Translations under genes and position numbers: made by a program
Notes under the pieces: generated by a model
What the model was told of the DNA's origin: nothing
Seen by the model: only the letters and a program-made list of their open reading frames with translations
The model's database searches: none
Origin: Candidatus Caenarcanales bacterium
GTDB lineage: Bacteria; Cyanobacteriota; Vampirovibrionia; Caenarcaniphilales; Caenarcanaceae
Direction of reading: 5' to 3'
DNA: 25,605 bases
NCBI GenBank assembly: GCA_947489925.1
Contig: CANLFK010000010.1
Span: 1 to 25,605, forward strand
Part shown: piece by piece, positions 7,442-15,459 of the stretch
How positions within the stretch are numbered: position 1 is the first letter of the stretch
How the letters are laid out: every line of letters begins with the position of its first letter

Positions 7442-8344
7442 ATGACTGCCACAATAATTTCAAGTTCTTTAATCTCTGAATTAAGAGAAAGAACAGGAGC
7501 TGGATTAGTAGATTGCAAAAAAGCTTTACAAGAATCTGAAGGTGATGTCAGCAAAGCTATTGAAATTTTAAGACAAAAGGGAATTGCTTCGGCTTCCAAA
7601 AAGTCTGGAAAAATAGCGGCTGAAGGTTCAGTAATTGCTAAAATCAGTAATGATGGACAAAAAGGCGTTTTACTTGAGCTAAATAGTCAAACTGATTTTG
7701 TGGCAAAGAATGAAAAATTTGTTAATTTATTAGCTGAAATAGCTGATTTGGCTTTAAGTAGTGAAGCAGTTGACTTGGAAACTTTGAAATCTTTAAAGGT
7801 AAAAAGTGGAGAAACTGTTTCAGATTTTATTGCTTTAAAAACAGCTGAAATTGGCGAAAAGCTTGATCTGAGAAGATTCGTTTTTTATAAAGCTCAAAGT
7901 GGTGAATTAATAGGTGCTTATACTCATCCAGTTGGTTCAAGAATTGCAGTTTTAGTAAATTTAAAAACTTCTTCTGAGCAATTGGGCAAAGATATAGCCA
8001 TGCATATTGCAGCAGTTCAGCCAGCTCCAGAGTTTTTAGACAGAACTGAAATACCAGCTGAAACAATTGAAAATGAAAAAAGAATTGAATTAGGTAAAGA
8101 AGATTTAGTTAATAAGCCAAAAGAAATAGCTGAAAAGATTGTTACTGGGCGAGTGGAAAAAGCTTTAATGGAAAAAGTTTTACTTGAACAACCTTATATT
8201 AAAAATCCAAGCCAAAAAATTAAAGAGTTTTTAGAAGTGGAAAAAGCTTCAGTTGTAAAATTTGCTCGTTTCAATTTAGGCGAAGGAATTGAGAAAGAAG
8301 AAGTGAATTTTGCGGAAGAAGTTGCTGCTCAAATGAAAAAATAA
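7442..8344 (+). CDS. tsf: elongation factor Ts
   Basis: 300 residues, close to the usual size. The N-terminal UBA-like domain reads LRERTGAGLVDCKKALQ (14-30), and the nucleotide-exchange motif TDFVAKNE is at 84-91. A dimerisation/core region follows, with MHIAAVQP near residue 183. The protein catalyses GDP release from EF-Tu in the cytoplasm. The start is ATG with a weak AGGGA upstream, and the gene shares the rpsB transcript. The stop lies 5 bases before the atpB ATG, suggesting translational coupling to an unrelated gene. Confidence 0.97.
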   Translation: MTATIISSSLISELRERTGAGLVDCKKALQESEGDVSKAIEILRQKGIASASKKSGKIAAEGSVIAKISNDGQKGVLLELNSQTDFVAKNEKFVNLLAEIADLALSSEAVDLETLKSLKVKSGETVSDFIALKTAEIGEKLDLRRFVFYKAQSGELIGAYTHPVGSRIAVLVNLKTSSEQLGKDIAMHIAAVQPAPEFLDRTEIPAETIENEKRIELGKEDLVNKPKEIAEKIVTGRVEKALMEKVLLEQPYIKNPSQKIKEFLEVEKASVVKFARFNLGEGIEKEEVNFAEEVAAQMKK

Positions 8345-8349
8345 AGCTC

Positions 8350-9147
8350 ATGAGTTCTACCCATTTAGAGAAGTTTTTATTTAATAATGAAAATTTAATT
8401 ATTCACTGGGACACTTTGCTAGAGATTTGGGCAATTATGCTTTCTATTCTGGTGGTTACAGTTCTGTTTAGGAATAAATTAACTTCAGAAGCTGGCAAAA
8501 TGGGGAAAGTGCAATTTATTTTTGAAAGTATTTATGATATTTGGGAAAAGCAAATTAATTCGCAAATAAAATGGCAAGCTCAAAGATTTATTCCTTTAAT
8601 TGGTAGTTTATTTGTTTTTGTTTTAATTGCTTATTGGTTTGGTTTATTGCCCATTTGGAAATTCATTATCTTGATTCCGGGTTGGCCAATTTTGCCAAAT
8701 GGTGAAAAGTTAGAGCTATTGCCACCAACTAATGATATTAATGTAACTTTAGGATTAGCAGTAATTGCTTTGATTGCTTATTTGTGGGCGGGGACAGCTA
8801 GTTCGGGTTTAAGTTATTGGCTACCTTATTTTGGTTTTTCGATAGATCATAATAAAAAAATAAAATTCAATCCATTAGGAATTATAACGGCTGCCATTGA
8901 GTGGTTAGATTTATTGATTAGGCCTTTGACTTTGTCTTTGCGACTTTTTGCTAATACTTTTGCAGGGGATATGTTATTAATGACAGTCATTAAGCTTTCG
9001 CCTTTTATGGTGCCTGTTTTGGCATTAGTCTTTGAGTTTTTTGTCGGAATATTACAAGCTTTCATTTTTGCAATGCTGACAACCATTTATATAGCGACAG
9101 CTTGTTCTCACTCTTCAGGTCATCATGATAGTCATGCACACAAGTGA
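8350..9147 (+). CDS. atpB: F0F1 ATP synthase subunit a
   Basis: 265 residues with five to six membrane helices. The proton-channel signature RPLTLSLRLFANTFAGDML (191-209) contains the essential arginine, Arg198 (E. coli Arg210 equivalent), with Asp207 where many species have Glu. PPTNDINVTLGLA (125-137) and the last helix with FFVGILQAFIF (Gln236) are also typical. The protein forms the proton half-channels against the c-ring. The C-terminus ends in a short His/Ser-rich tail (HSSGHHDSHAHK). It is placed 5 bases after tsf and overlaps queE by 23 bases; no atpI, atpE or atpF is adjacent, which differs from the usual atp cluster. Confidence 0.96.
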   Translation: MSSTHLEKFLFNNENLIIHWDTLLEIWAIMLSILVVTVLFRNKLTSEAGKMGKVQFIFESIYDIWEKQINSQIKWQAQRFIPLIGSLFVFVLIAYWFGLLPIWKFIILIPGWPILPNGEKLELLPPTNDINVTLGLAVIALIAYLWAGTASSGLSYWLPYFGFSIDHNKKIKFNPLGIITAAIEWLDLLIRPLTLSLRLFANTFAGDMLLMTVIKLSPFMVPVLALVFEFFVGILQAFIFAMLTTIYIATACSHSSGHHDSHAHK

Positions 9148-9916
9148 AAACAAAAAAGCTTATATTTCGGAATTATTTTCAGGTATTCAGGGTGAAGGTC
9201 TTTGGGTTGGTTTAAGGCAGATTTTTTTGAGGTTTTCGGGTTGTGATTTGCGTTGTCAGTGGTGCGATACGCCAAATAGTTTAAATATAAAACAAAATTC
9301 TTTCGCAAAAATTGAAAAAACTGCTGGCAAACGAGATTTTGAGGAATTTAAAAATCCATTGAGTTTTGATTTTTTACTTGAATCAATTTATTCTTTAGAA
9401 AAAGATTTTAAACATCACAGTATTAGTTTAACGGGTGGAGAGCCTCTTTTACAGGCTAATTTTATTAAAGATTTTATTATTGATTTAAAAAAAAATAGCT
9501 CTCTTTTAATTTATTTAGAAACTGGTGGACATCGTTTTGAAGAGCTAGAACAATTAATTAACAATTTAGATATTATTTCTTTTGATTTGAAATTGCCTTC
9601 TTCGACTGGTGAAAAACCTCTTTGGGAGCAGCATTGTAAATTTATTGAATTAATTAAAAAATATAATAAAAAAGCTTATGCCAAAATGGTTTTAACTTCG
9701 CAAACGACTAAGCATGATCTAGAGCAGAGCTTTGATTTGATGAAAAATTCGATTGAAAATTGCACTTTAGTTTTACAGCCAGTTACTTCATCAGATTTAA
9801 GCTTAATTCCTAGTCCTAAACAAATTTTAAATTGGCAAGCTATGGGTATAAATCAATTAAAAAGCCCGAATATCAGAGTAATACCGCAAACTCATAAATT
9901 CATCGGGCAAATTTGA
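9125..9916 (+). CDS. queE: 7-carboxy-7-deazaguanine synthase (radical SAM)
   Basis: 263 residues. The radical SAM cluster motif is Cys40-x3-Cys44-x2-Cys47 in SGCDLRCQWCDT, which is the QueE form. The N-terminal FSGIQGEG (18-25) and the SAM-binding TGGEPL (103-108) are also diagnostic. The enzyme converts 6-carboxytetrahydropterin to 7-carboxy-7-deazaguanine on the route to queuosine. The ATG at 9125 overlaps the atpB end by 23 bases; another ATG at 9134 (Met4) is an equally possible start, since only a weak AGG is seen upstream. The following tusA-like gene begins 4 bases after the stop. No other queuosine gene is in the window. Confidence 0.94.
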   Translation: MIVMHTSENKKAYISELFSGIQGEGLWVGLRQIFLRFSGCDLRCQWCDTPNSLNIKQNSFAKIEKTAGKRDFEEFKNPLSFDFLLESIYSLEKDFKHHSISLTGGEPLLQANFIKDFIIDLKKNSSLLIYLETGGHRFEELEQLINNLDIISFDLKLPSSTGEKPLWEQHCKFIELIKKYNKKAYAKMVLTSQTTKHDLEQSFDLMKNSIENCTLVLQPVTSSDLSLIPSPKQILNWQAMGINQLKSPNIRVIPQTHKFIGQI

Positions 9917-9920
9917 AATA

Positions 9921-10151
9921 ATGGAAGAATTGAATTTAATTGGTATAAAATGTCCGCTTAACTTTGTGAAAGCCAAAATCAAATTAGAAAAAATGCCCAA
10001 AGACAAAGACTTAAAAATTATTTTGGACTCTCTGGAAAATCGTGAAAGCGTTATTAAAAGTTTGGAAACCGAAGGCTATAAAATAATTGCAAAATATGAA
10101 AATCCTGAAAATAATCTTTGGGAAATAATTGTCAAGAATTTAATAATTTAA
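9921..10151 (+). CDS. TusA/SirA-family sulfur carrier-like protein
   Basis: 76 residues, the normal size for the family. LNLIGIKCPLNFVKAK (4-19) matches the TusA opening with its conserved Cys-Pro (Cys11-Pro12), which in TusA carries persulfide sulfur towards tRNA thiolation or cofactor synthesis. The second proline of the usual CPxP is Asn14 here. The rest fits the small two-layer alpha/beta fold: LKIILD strand, a helix starting near ENRESVIKSL, and GYKIIAKYE strand. It is coupled to queE (4-base gap), which hints at tRNA modification as a shared theme, though TusA-like proteins are diverse. Family assignment is good; the exact role is unknown. Confidence 0.82.
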   Translation: MEELNLIGIKCPLNFVKAKIKLEKMPKDKDLKIILDSLENRESVIKSLETEGYKIIAKYENPENNLWEIIVKNLII

Positions 10152-10174
10152 CTTTTTTCGCAATTACCGATAAA

Positions 10175-10498
10175 TTAGCGGGGAAATAAATTTTTATTAA
10201 AGGGAAAATAAGTTTTATTTATTTCTTTTTTTAAGTGATCCGAAATATTATAATAATCCAAAATATCTACTTTAAAAGGCAAATCACTTTCTTTAAAAGC
10301 TTCTTCAAGGTCTGCCATTATTGCTAATGATTGTTTTGTTTCTCCTACTATTACTAAATCTAAATCAGAAAATTCTTTATTATTAAACTTAACTCTTGAG
10401 CCGAAAGCCCAAACTTCAATATCTGGAATAAATTTAAAAAGTATTTCTTTTACTATTTCCAAATGTTCAGGCTTAATGTTTAGAGCAGTTTCTTTCAT
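10175..10498 (-). CDS. MNT-type nucleotidyltransferase, likely antitoxin of a HEPN/MNT pair
   Basis: 107 residues, a minimal nucleotidyltransferase. The signature GSx10DxD is exact: Gly33-Ser34, ten residues, then Asp45-Leu-Asp47; Asp75 in FKVDILD is the likely third acidic residue. MntA-like enzymes of this type neutralise the partner HEPN toxin by adding AMP to it. The ATG at 10498 overlaps the stop of the upstream HEPN gene by 4 bases, the usual coupled arrangement. It converges with the tusA-like gene. All catalytic residues expected for activity appear present. Confidence 0.88.
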   Translation of the reverse strand: MKETALNIKPEHLEIVKEILFKFIPDIEVWAFGSRVKFNNKEFSDLDLVIVGETKQSLAIMADLEEAFKESDLPFKVDILDYYNISDHLKKEINKTYFPFNKNLFPR

Positions 10499-10908
10499 AA
10501 TTCTATTTCCTTCATATTTTTCAAAAGAATTTTAACTTCGGTATAAAAATCAATAACTAAATCAATATATTCTTGATCAGCGACAGAGTTTTCTTGATAT
10601 TCATGAGAGGTAATATTTCTACTTTTTATATACTTATTCCACTGTTCAAAACTCTTGATAAGCTCTTGATCTCTGGCTGTTCTTAAAAGTTGTTTTCTTG
10701 GTTCTAAATCATTTTCATCAAAGCCTTGTTCTTTTAAATTTCTAGCCATCATTTTTAAAGAATGCTCAAAAGTAAATTCAAAGCGTTTTACTAGTGAATC
10801 TCTAACCGTTTCTTTTAATTCTTCATCTTTTTTGTATTTTTCATAAGTCTTAAGTCCTTCTTCCAATCGTATAATTGCATTTTCTAAAGTTGTATAATCT
10901 AAAAACAT
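10495..10908 (-). CDS. HEPN-domain protein (HI0074/HepT-like), likely toxin
   Basis: 137 residues, all-helical in appearance. It follows the HI0074-type pattern: RLEEGL near the start, VKRFEFTFEHSLKMM (40-54), then the HEPN ribonuclease signature Rx4HxY as Arg97-NITS-His102-Glu-Tyr104. In characterised HepT toxins the Arg and His cleave RNA and the Tyr is the AMPylation target. The ATG at 10908 is preceded by AAGGAG about 12 bases upstream. It is first in a two-gene unit with the MNT gene. HI0074-type proteins were first described as substrate-binding partners of nucleotidyltransferases, so toxicity is inferred from family members. Confidence 0.87.
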   Translation of the reverse strand: MFLDYTTLENAIIRLEEGLKTYEKYKKDEELKETVRDSLVKRFEFTFEHSLKMMARNLKEQGFDENDLEPRKQLLRTARDQELIKSFEQWNKYIKSRNITSHEYQENSVADQEYIDLVIDFYTEVKILLKNMKEIEL

Positions 10909-10977
10909 AAATTATTATTTTCTCCTTAATTTGAATAACTAAGCTATTTTCATAAATATTAATCTTGATTTTAATTT

Positions 10978-11517
10978 TTAGTTTTTTAATAATTTAATTT
11001 TTTTTGGATCAACTTTTTGCTTAATAATTTCTTTTACTTTTTGCAAGTCTTCTGCTGATTTGAAAAACCTTTTGGGAATTATATGACATTCAATCGTCGA
11101 AATAAAAATTGATAAATCTTCTTTGTATTCTTTTACTTCATAAATATCAGCCCATTTTACAAAGTTAAAATAATTATCTGAAAATGATTTAACTCCTTCA
11201 AAATTAAAGCTTAGACTTCCTTCTTGTTGAAATCTTTTACTGGAGTCAAAGTATTTTTTTAAGCCGATATCACAAAGAAAGACTATTATTGGCAGGATAA
11301 AAAATGATGATAAACCGAGCAAATTATTAATAGCAAGTGAAAAACAGCTTAAATTTCTAGCTGGGCAAGTAATTAATACAAATATAAAGTAAATCACTGG
11401 AGCAAATAAATATATTTTAACAAAAAGAAACTGAGAGGTAATATACCTTCTAGCCCGAATAAAATCTTTATACTCAATTTTACTAATGATTTCTATTGTT
11501 TCTTCGTTGTCGTTCAT
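10978..11517 (-). CDS. YcxB-like membrane protein
   Basis: 179 residues. Two membrane helices (about 32-53 and 65-87) separate a short cytoplasmic N-terminus from a C-terminal domain of about 90 residues. That domain matches the YcxB-like pattern: SFNFEGVKSFSDNYFNFVKWADI, then a strand-rich stretch ending in IIPKRFF (146-152) and a final helix. The Trp after the Asn/Phe stretch and the IPKR-F motif are the usual anchors of the family, whose function is unknown. It lies between the HEPN/MNT unit and ribBA on the same strand, about 65 bases from each, with no clear functional link. Confidence 0.7.
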   Translation of the reverse strand: MNDNEETIEIISKIEYKDFIRARRYITSQFLFVKIYLFAPVIYFIFVLITCPARNLSCFSLAINNLLGLSSFFILPIIVFLCDIGLKKYFDSSKRFQQEGSLSFNFEGVKSFSDNYFNFVKWADIYEVKEYKEDLSIFISTIECHIIPKRFFKSAEDLQKVKEIIKQKVDPKKIKLLKN

Positions 11518-11580
11518 AAAGCTGGAGATAAATCACTTTTTTATTAATATTCCCTTTTAGTAAATTACAACAAAACAAAT

Positions 11581-12801
11581 TTAAACAATTAAATGATTAT
11601 GCTGAACTCGCTTGGCTTCCAAATAGTCTTTATTTTCTTCATTAATGCAAATAAGCGGTATTCTCTCCGAGACAGTTATTCCAAATTTTTCAAAGTCTTT
11701 GATTTTACTTGGATTATTAGTCATTAACTTTATATTTGTAATTCCCAAATCCTTTAATATATGCGAGCCAACCCAATCTTCCCTTATATCATCCGCAAAG
11801 CCCAAGGCACGATTCGCTTCAAAGGTGTCTAGTCCTTTATTATCTTGTAAGGCATAAGCTTTGATTTTATTAGTTAAACCAATGCCTCGCCCTTCTTGTT
11901 TTAGGTAAATTAAAACTCCAGAGCCGTTTTCAGCAATTTTTCTCATTGATTCTTGTAGCTGAGAATTACAATCACAACGCAAACTTCCCAAAGCATCACC
12001 AGTCAAACATTCGCTATGAGAACGGACTAAAACACTTTTTTCGGATTTCCAATCACCATAACATAAAGCCAAATGCTCTTTTTTGCTGATTAATTCATTG
12101 AAAGCATAAACTGAAAACTCTCCAAATTTGGTTGGCAATTTTGCTTCAGCTTCTCTTTTAATGGCTAATTCAGTCTTTAAACGATATTCAATAATTTGTT
12201 CAACCGTAATAAAAGGAATATTAAATTTTTTCCTAAATTCCATTAATTCTGGTCTTCTAGCCATTGTGCCATCTGGATTTAAAATTTCACAAATAACGCC
12301 AACCGCTTTTAAACCTGCTAATATGGCTAAATCAACTGAAGCTTCAGTTTGTCCATTTCTTTTGAGCACGCCACCATCTTTGGCAATCAAAGGAAAAATA
12401 TGTCCTGGTCTGCGAAAGCAATTAGCGGTAGTTTCAGGTTTAGTACACATTAAAATGGTATTAGCTCTATCTTCAGCAGAAATACCAGTACTAACGCCAT
12501 TTTCGGGGCTTCCATCAATTGAAACTGTAAAAGCTGTTTCTTTCGAGTCTGTCGTTTTATAAGTCATTAATTCAAAGTCTAATTTCTTGGCAATTTCAAC
12601 CGAAACTGGCATACAAATCAGTCCTCGAGCTTCAGTTGCCATAAAATTAATCAAGGCTGGAGTTATTTTTTCACCAGCACAAACTAAATCACCTTCATTT
12701 TCACGGTCTTCATTATCAGCCACAATGACTGCTTTTCCTTCTTTGATAGCCAAGATAGCTTCTTCGACCGTATTTAAATTATATTCAGTTGAGTTTTGCA
12801 T
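11581..12801 (-). CDS. ribBA: bifunctional DHBP synthase / GTP cyclohydrolase II
   Basis: 406 residues, the normal size of the fusion. Residues 1-205 are 3,4-dihydroxy-2-butanone-4-phosphate synthase, with [11 protein letters not shown] (29-39), [11 protein letters not shown] (102-112) and RPGHIFPL (131-138). Residues 210-406 are GTP cyclohydrolase II, with the zinc site Cys265...Cys276-x-Cys278 in [17 protein letters not shown] and catalytic QEGRGIGL (302-309). The two halves supply both precursors of riboflavin (lumazine synthesis). It is 34 bases downstream of ssb; the gap has no room for an FMN riboswitch and no Shine-Dalgarno is seen. Confidence 0.96.
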   Translation of the reverse strand: MQNSTEYNLNTVEEAILAIKEGKAVIVADNEDRENEGDLVCAGEKITPALINFMATEARGLICMPVSVEIAKKLDFELMTYKTTDSKETAFTVSIDGSPENGVSTGISAEDRANTILMCTKPETTANCFRRPGHIFPLIAKDGGVLKRNGQTEASVDLAILAGLKAVGVICEILNPDGTMARRPELMEFRKKFNIPFITVEQIIEYRLKTELAIKREAEAKLPTKFGEFSVYAFNELISKKEHLALCYGDWKSEKSVLVRSHSECLTGDALGSLRCDCNSQLQESMRKIAENGSGVLIYLKQEGRGIGLTNKIKAYALQDNKGLDTFEANRALGFADDIREDWVGSHILKDLGITNIKLMTNNPSKIKDFEKFGITVSERIPLICINEENKDYLEAKRVQHNHLIV

Positions 12802-12835
12802 TTTATTGATATTAGACTTAGTTAGAAATAAATAG

Positions 12836-13189
12836 TTAGGATTCTCTTTTAGTGCTGATTAAACGCAAAGTATTGGCTTTAACAAAAAACATACTTCTTT
12901 CTTCTCCGCTACTTTCATCAACCCAATTATTGGATTCAATAGTGCCATCAATACCGATCATTGTACCTTTTTTGACATATTCGCCTGCAATTTCAGCTTG
13001 ACGACCCCAAAAAACAATTTTAAACCAATCGGTAATATCAGTGCCTTCTTTGTTTTTTCCTCGATTAATGGCGATATTTACTTCAGCTTTAGCGGTGCCG
13101 CTTTCAAAATATTTTATTTCAGTATCTTGTCCAGCTCTGCCTACTAAGCAAACGGAATTGAAAAGTCTTTCTTTATTTGGTGCATTCAT
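12836..13189 (-). CDS. ssb: single-stranded DNA-binding protein, short cyanobacterial-like form
   Basis: 117 residues forming one OB fold. NSVCLVGRAGQDTEIKYFES (11-30), DWFKIVFWGRQAEIA (54-68) and YVKKGTMIGIDG (71-82) are typical SSB strands. The GRAGxDxExxYFESG pattern resembles cyanobacterial SSBs. The protein ends at ...STKRES with no disordered linker and no acidic DDDIPF-type tip, which in E. coli recruits partner proteins; short tail-less SSBs are known in cyanobacteria. It binds single-stranded DNA in replication and repair. GGAG lies 9 bases before the ATG, inside the end of mazG (5-base gap), so the two genes are probably coupled. Confidence 0.93.
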   Translation of the reverse strand: MNAPNKERLFNSVCLVGRAGQDTEIKYFESGTAKAEVNIAINRGKNKEGTDITDWFKIVFWGRQAEIAGEYVKKGTMIGIDGTIESNNWVDESSGEERSMFFVKANTLRLISTKRES

Positions 13190-13194
13190 TTTTT

Positions 13195-13866
13195 TTATTC
13201 TCCAATTAATTGGTTTTCAAATTGTTCTTGTATTTTAGCAATTCTTTGCCTTAACACCTCTTCTGGATCTAAATTTAATTCTTTTGCTTTAAGTATAATT
13301 TTGACTAATGAGTCAGCTAGCTCTTCTTCTGCGGTTAAATCAGAATTATTAAATTTATTTTCATTTAGTTTTAAATTTAATTTGTCAGCTTTTTTTAAAA
13401 TTTTTAAGCCTCTCATTAAAGCAGGTAAATGAGCTGGAATACTTTCAAAAGGTGAGGTATTTGGTGATTTTTCGGCGGCTTTAATTTTTTCCCATTGGTC
13501 TACAACTTGCTCTGAATTATTTATTTTTTTAGATTCATAATCTTTTTCAAAGACATGTGGATGACGAGAAATCATTTTTTTGTTTAATTTTTCGGCAATA
13601 TCACTAATATCAAAGTTGCCTTTTTCTTCCTGAATTTGAGCGTGCAAACAAATCTGAAATAATAAATCGCCTAATTCTTCTTTGAGACCATCAACTGAAT
13701 TATTGTCAATTTCGGCTAAAACCTCATATGTTTCTTCAACTAAATATTTTTTTAAAGATTCATTAGTTTGTTTTTGATCCCACGGACAGCCTTCTGGTGA
13801 ACGCAAATAAGCAACAGTTTTTAGTAAATCAAGTATTTTTTGTGATTTTTCAGCTTGGTTTTTCAT
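13195..13866 (-). CDS. mazG: nucleoside triphosphate pyrophosphohydrolase MazG
   Basis: 223 residues, slightly shorter than the 263 of E. coli. LRSPEGCPWDQKQT (21-34) is the classic opening. The metal-binding acidic motifs are EETYE (44-48) and EELGD (63-67), and SRHPHVF and VDQWEKIKAAEK follow. The shorter C-terminal repeat is partly kept (PALMRGLKILKKADKL). MazG hydrolyses (d)NTPs to NMP and pyrophosphate, cleaning non-canonical nucleotides and lowering ppGpp. It is the first gene of the mazG-ssb-ribBA unit. It is divergent from the gene at 13967 across 100 bases of AT-rich DNA. Confidence 0.94.
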   Translation of the reverse strand: MKNQAEKSQKILDLLKTVAYLRSPEGCPWDQKQTNESLKKYLVEETYEVLAEIDNNSVDGLKEELGDLLFQICLHAQIQEEKGNFDISDIAEKLNKKMISRHPHVFEKDYESKKINNSEQVVDQWEKIKAAEKSPNTSPFESIPAHLPALMRGLKILKKADKLNLKLNENKFNNSDLTAEEELADSLVKIILKAKELNLDPEEVLRQRIAKIQEQFENQLIGE

Positions 13867-13966
13867 TAATTTATTTGTTTGAAAATTTACTTTTTTTAAG
13901 ATATTTATTAATTTAGTCAGTTATTTTAGCTTATGATAAAATTCAAATAAAGTGAATTAAAAAAAT

Positions 13967-14416
13967 ATGCAATCATCATCTAATGAATTTAATTTACCGC
14001 CTTGTATTGTAGATAGGGGTGTGATTTTCAATAAAAGAGATATATTCCGTATTTTACAGGCTTTAGATTATGTTGAATATTCAGAATTCATTGAAGGAAA
14101 ACAAACCTTTAGCCGTGAAGGATTTATAGTCGAAATTTTTGAAGATGAAACTGAAGCCTCTTTATTCTTCAATAGACGCATTCATATTAATGTAAACTCT
14201 TTAGAATATTTAAAGATAAATTATAACTTTGAATCTTTAGAAGAAAAAAAATCATATGAAATAGAACTTTGCTTGGGTACTAATAAAAAGGTGATTTTAA
14301 AGCCTTTAAATGAGCCATTAGATAATAAAGAAGAATTAATGCAAGAAGCGGTAGAGCGTCGTAAAGCTTTAAATTCTTGGGAAGATTTTGTGATGGTTGA
14401 TACGGAAGAAGATTAA
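13967..14416 (+). CDS. conserved-looking hypothetical protein upstream of an MCE protein
   Basis: 149 residues, soluble and acidic, with no signal peptide or membrane segment. The middle is strand-rich (GFIVEIFEDETEASLFF, RRIHINVNSLEYLKI); the last 30 residues are a charged helix. A short Asn/Ser leader precedes it. I recognise no family. The ATG at 13967 lacks a Shine-Dalgarno; a TATGAT -10 element at 13932-13937 has only a poor -35 partner. The gene ends 6 bases before the MCE-domain gene, so they are probably co-translated and may act together, but no function should be assumed. Confidence 0.78.
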   Translation: MQSSSNEFNLPPCIVDRGVIFNKRDIFRILQALDYVEYSEFIEGKQTFSREGFIVEIFEDETEASLFFNRRIHINVNSLEYLKINYNFESLEEKKSYEIELCLGTNKKVILKPLNEPLDNKEELMQEAVERRKALNSWEDFVMVDTEED

Positions 14417-14422
14417 TAAATA

Positions 14423-15448
14423 ATGAAAGAAGAAGCCAAGGTTGGAGCATTAGTAATACTTTTTTTTGTTATAACACTTTCCTTTGTAGTTTGGATTAAA
14501 GGCAGTCCATTTAGAAAAGATCGCTCTTTTAAAGTATTATTTCCTAATGTACATGGTTTATCAATTGGCTCTCCTGTCGAATATGCTGGCTTTGAGTGCG
14601 GAAAGGTTAAGTCTTTTTCGGTAACTTCAAGTGGCATTTTAACCGAAATTTTAATCAATAAAAAAGAAGTCAAAATTCATGAAGGAGACAAGTTTTTAAT
14701 TATTCCTAGTTCGACCATTGCGTCAGAATATCAAATTTTCATTGTGCCAAATACCGCTCCCTCCAATGAAATTATTGCGGGAGAAACGACTATCATTGGT
14801 CAAGCCGCACCCGGAATGCAAGACTTTTTATTTCAGGCTGAAGATGCTTTAAATGATTTAAGTGGAGTTATGAAAAAAATGGAAAGTATTTTGGGCAGTT
14901 TGGAATTGTCAGTTAATGAAATTAATCCTTTATTCAAAGAAATTGGAAAAGTAGCTCGAGATGGAACGGTTAAAGGAATTGCATCTGATTTAAAAAATTC
15001 AGCTCACTCAATTGAACAAACTTCCCGTCAAACTAAAGAAATAGTTAGAGTTAATGGTCCACAAATTCAAAAAATCATAGGACAATTAAATAGTTTAAGT
15101 TCTAGTATCCAACAAAGAACTGATGCAATAAGCCCAGCCGATTTAAAGGAAATATCTAGATCTTTAAAAAAGACTTCTAATAATTTGGAAGCAATTAGCT
15201 CAACTGTTAGCCCTGCTGAATTGAAAGCTGATTTAAAGGTATTTTCGGACACTGCCAAAGAAGCCAAAATAATTATGAATAAATTACAAAGCCCTGATCC
15301 TAACAAAGATGTTCCGACTTTAGCCAGAGCAAGTTTGCAAAGAATTGACCGAATATCAGCTGGTTTTGAATCTTCCTTGAGAAATAAAACCTTGATAAGA
15401 ACTTTATTCACAAAAGTACCAATTAAAAATGCAAAAGAAGAAGATTGA
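14423..15448 (+). CDS. MCE/MlaD-domain lipid-transport protein
   Basis: 341 residues. An N-terminal anchor (about 7-25) is followed by one MCE domain (about 35-115), with FPNVHGLSIGSPVEYAG (40-56), GKVKSF (60-65) and STIASEYQIFIVP. This matches MlaD-type subunits, which form hexameric rings and shuttle phospholipids between membranes with an MlaEF-like ABC transporter. The remaining 220 residues are helical, Ser/Lys/Glu-rich and predicted coiled coil, as in cyanobacterial and chloroplast TGD2-like proteins. No mlaE or mlaF gene is adjacent; the upstream partner is the unknown gene at 13967. It converges with thrC (11-base gap). Confidence 0.88.
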   Translation: MKEEAKVGALVILFFVITLSFVVWIKGSPFRKDRSFKVLFPNVHGLSIGSPVEYAGFECGKVKSFSVTSSGILTEILINKKEVKIHEGDKFLIIPSSTIASEYQIFIVPNTAPSNEIIAGETTIIGQAAPGMQDFLFQAEDALNDLSGVMKKMESILGSLELSVNEINPLFKEIGKVARDGTVKGIASDLKNSAHSIEQTSRQTKEIVRVNGPQIQKIIGQLNSLSSSIQQRTDAISPADLKEISRSLKKTSNNLEAISSTVSPAELKADLKVFSDTAKEAKIIMNKLQSPDPNKDVPTLARASLQRIDRISAGFESSLRNKTLIRTLFTKVPIKNAKEED

Positions 15449-15459
15449 GTTTTTATAAG

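Noticed and set aside
7354..7599. Minus-strand frame overlapping rpsB/tsf
   Set aside because: It is opposite two strongly conserved genes and has no recognisable domain; a reading-frame shadow.
10159..10180. Imperfect hairpin (CGCAATT...AATTAGCG) between the convergent tusA-like and MNT genes, as a terminator
   Set aside because: The stem is weak and bulged, and no T-run follows it on either strand; it also overlaps the MNT stop codon.
12802..12835. FMN riboswitch upstream of ribBA
   Set aside because: The gap to ssb is only 34 bases and shows no conserved RFN elements.
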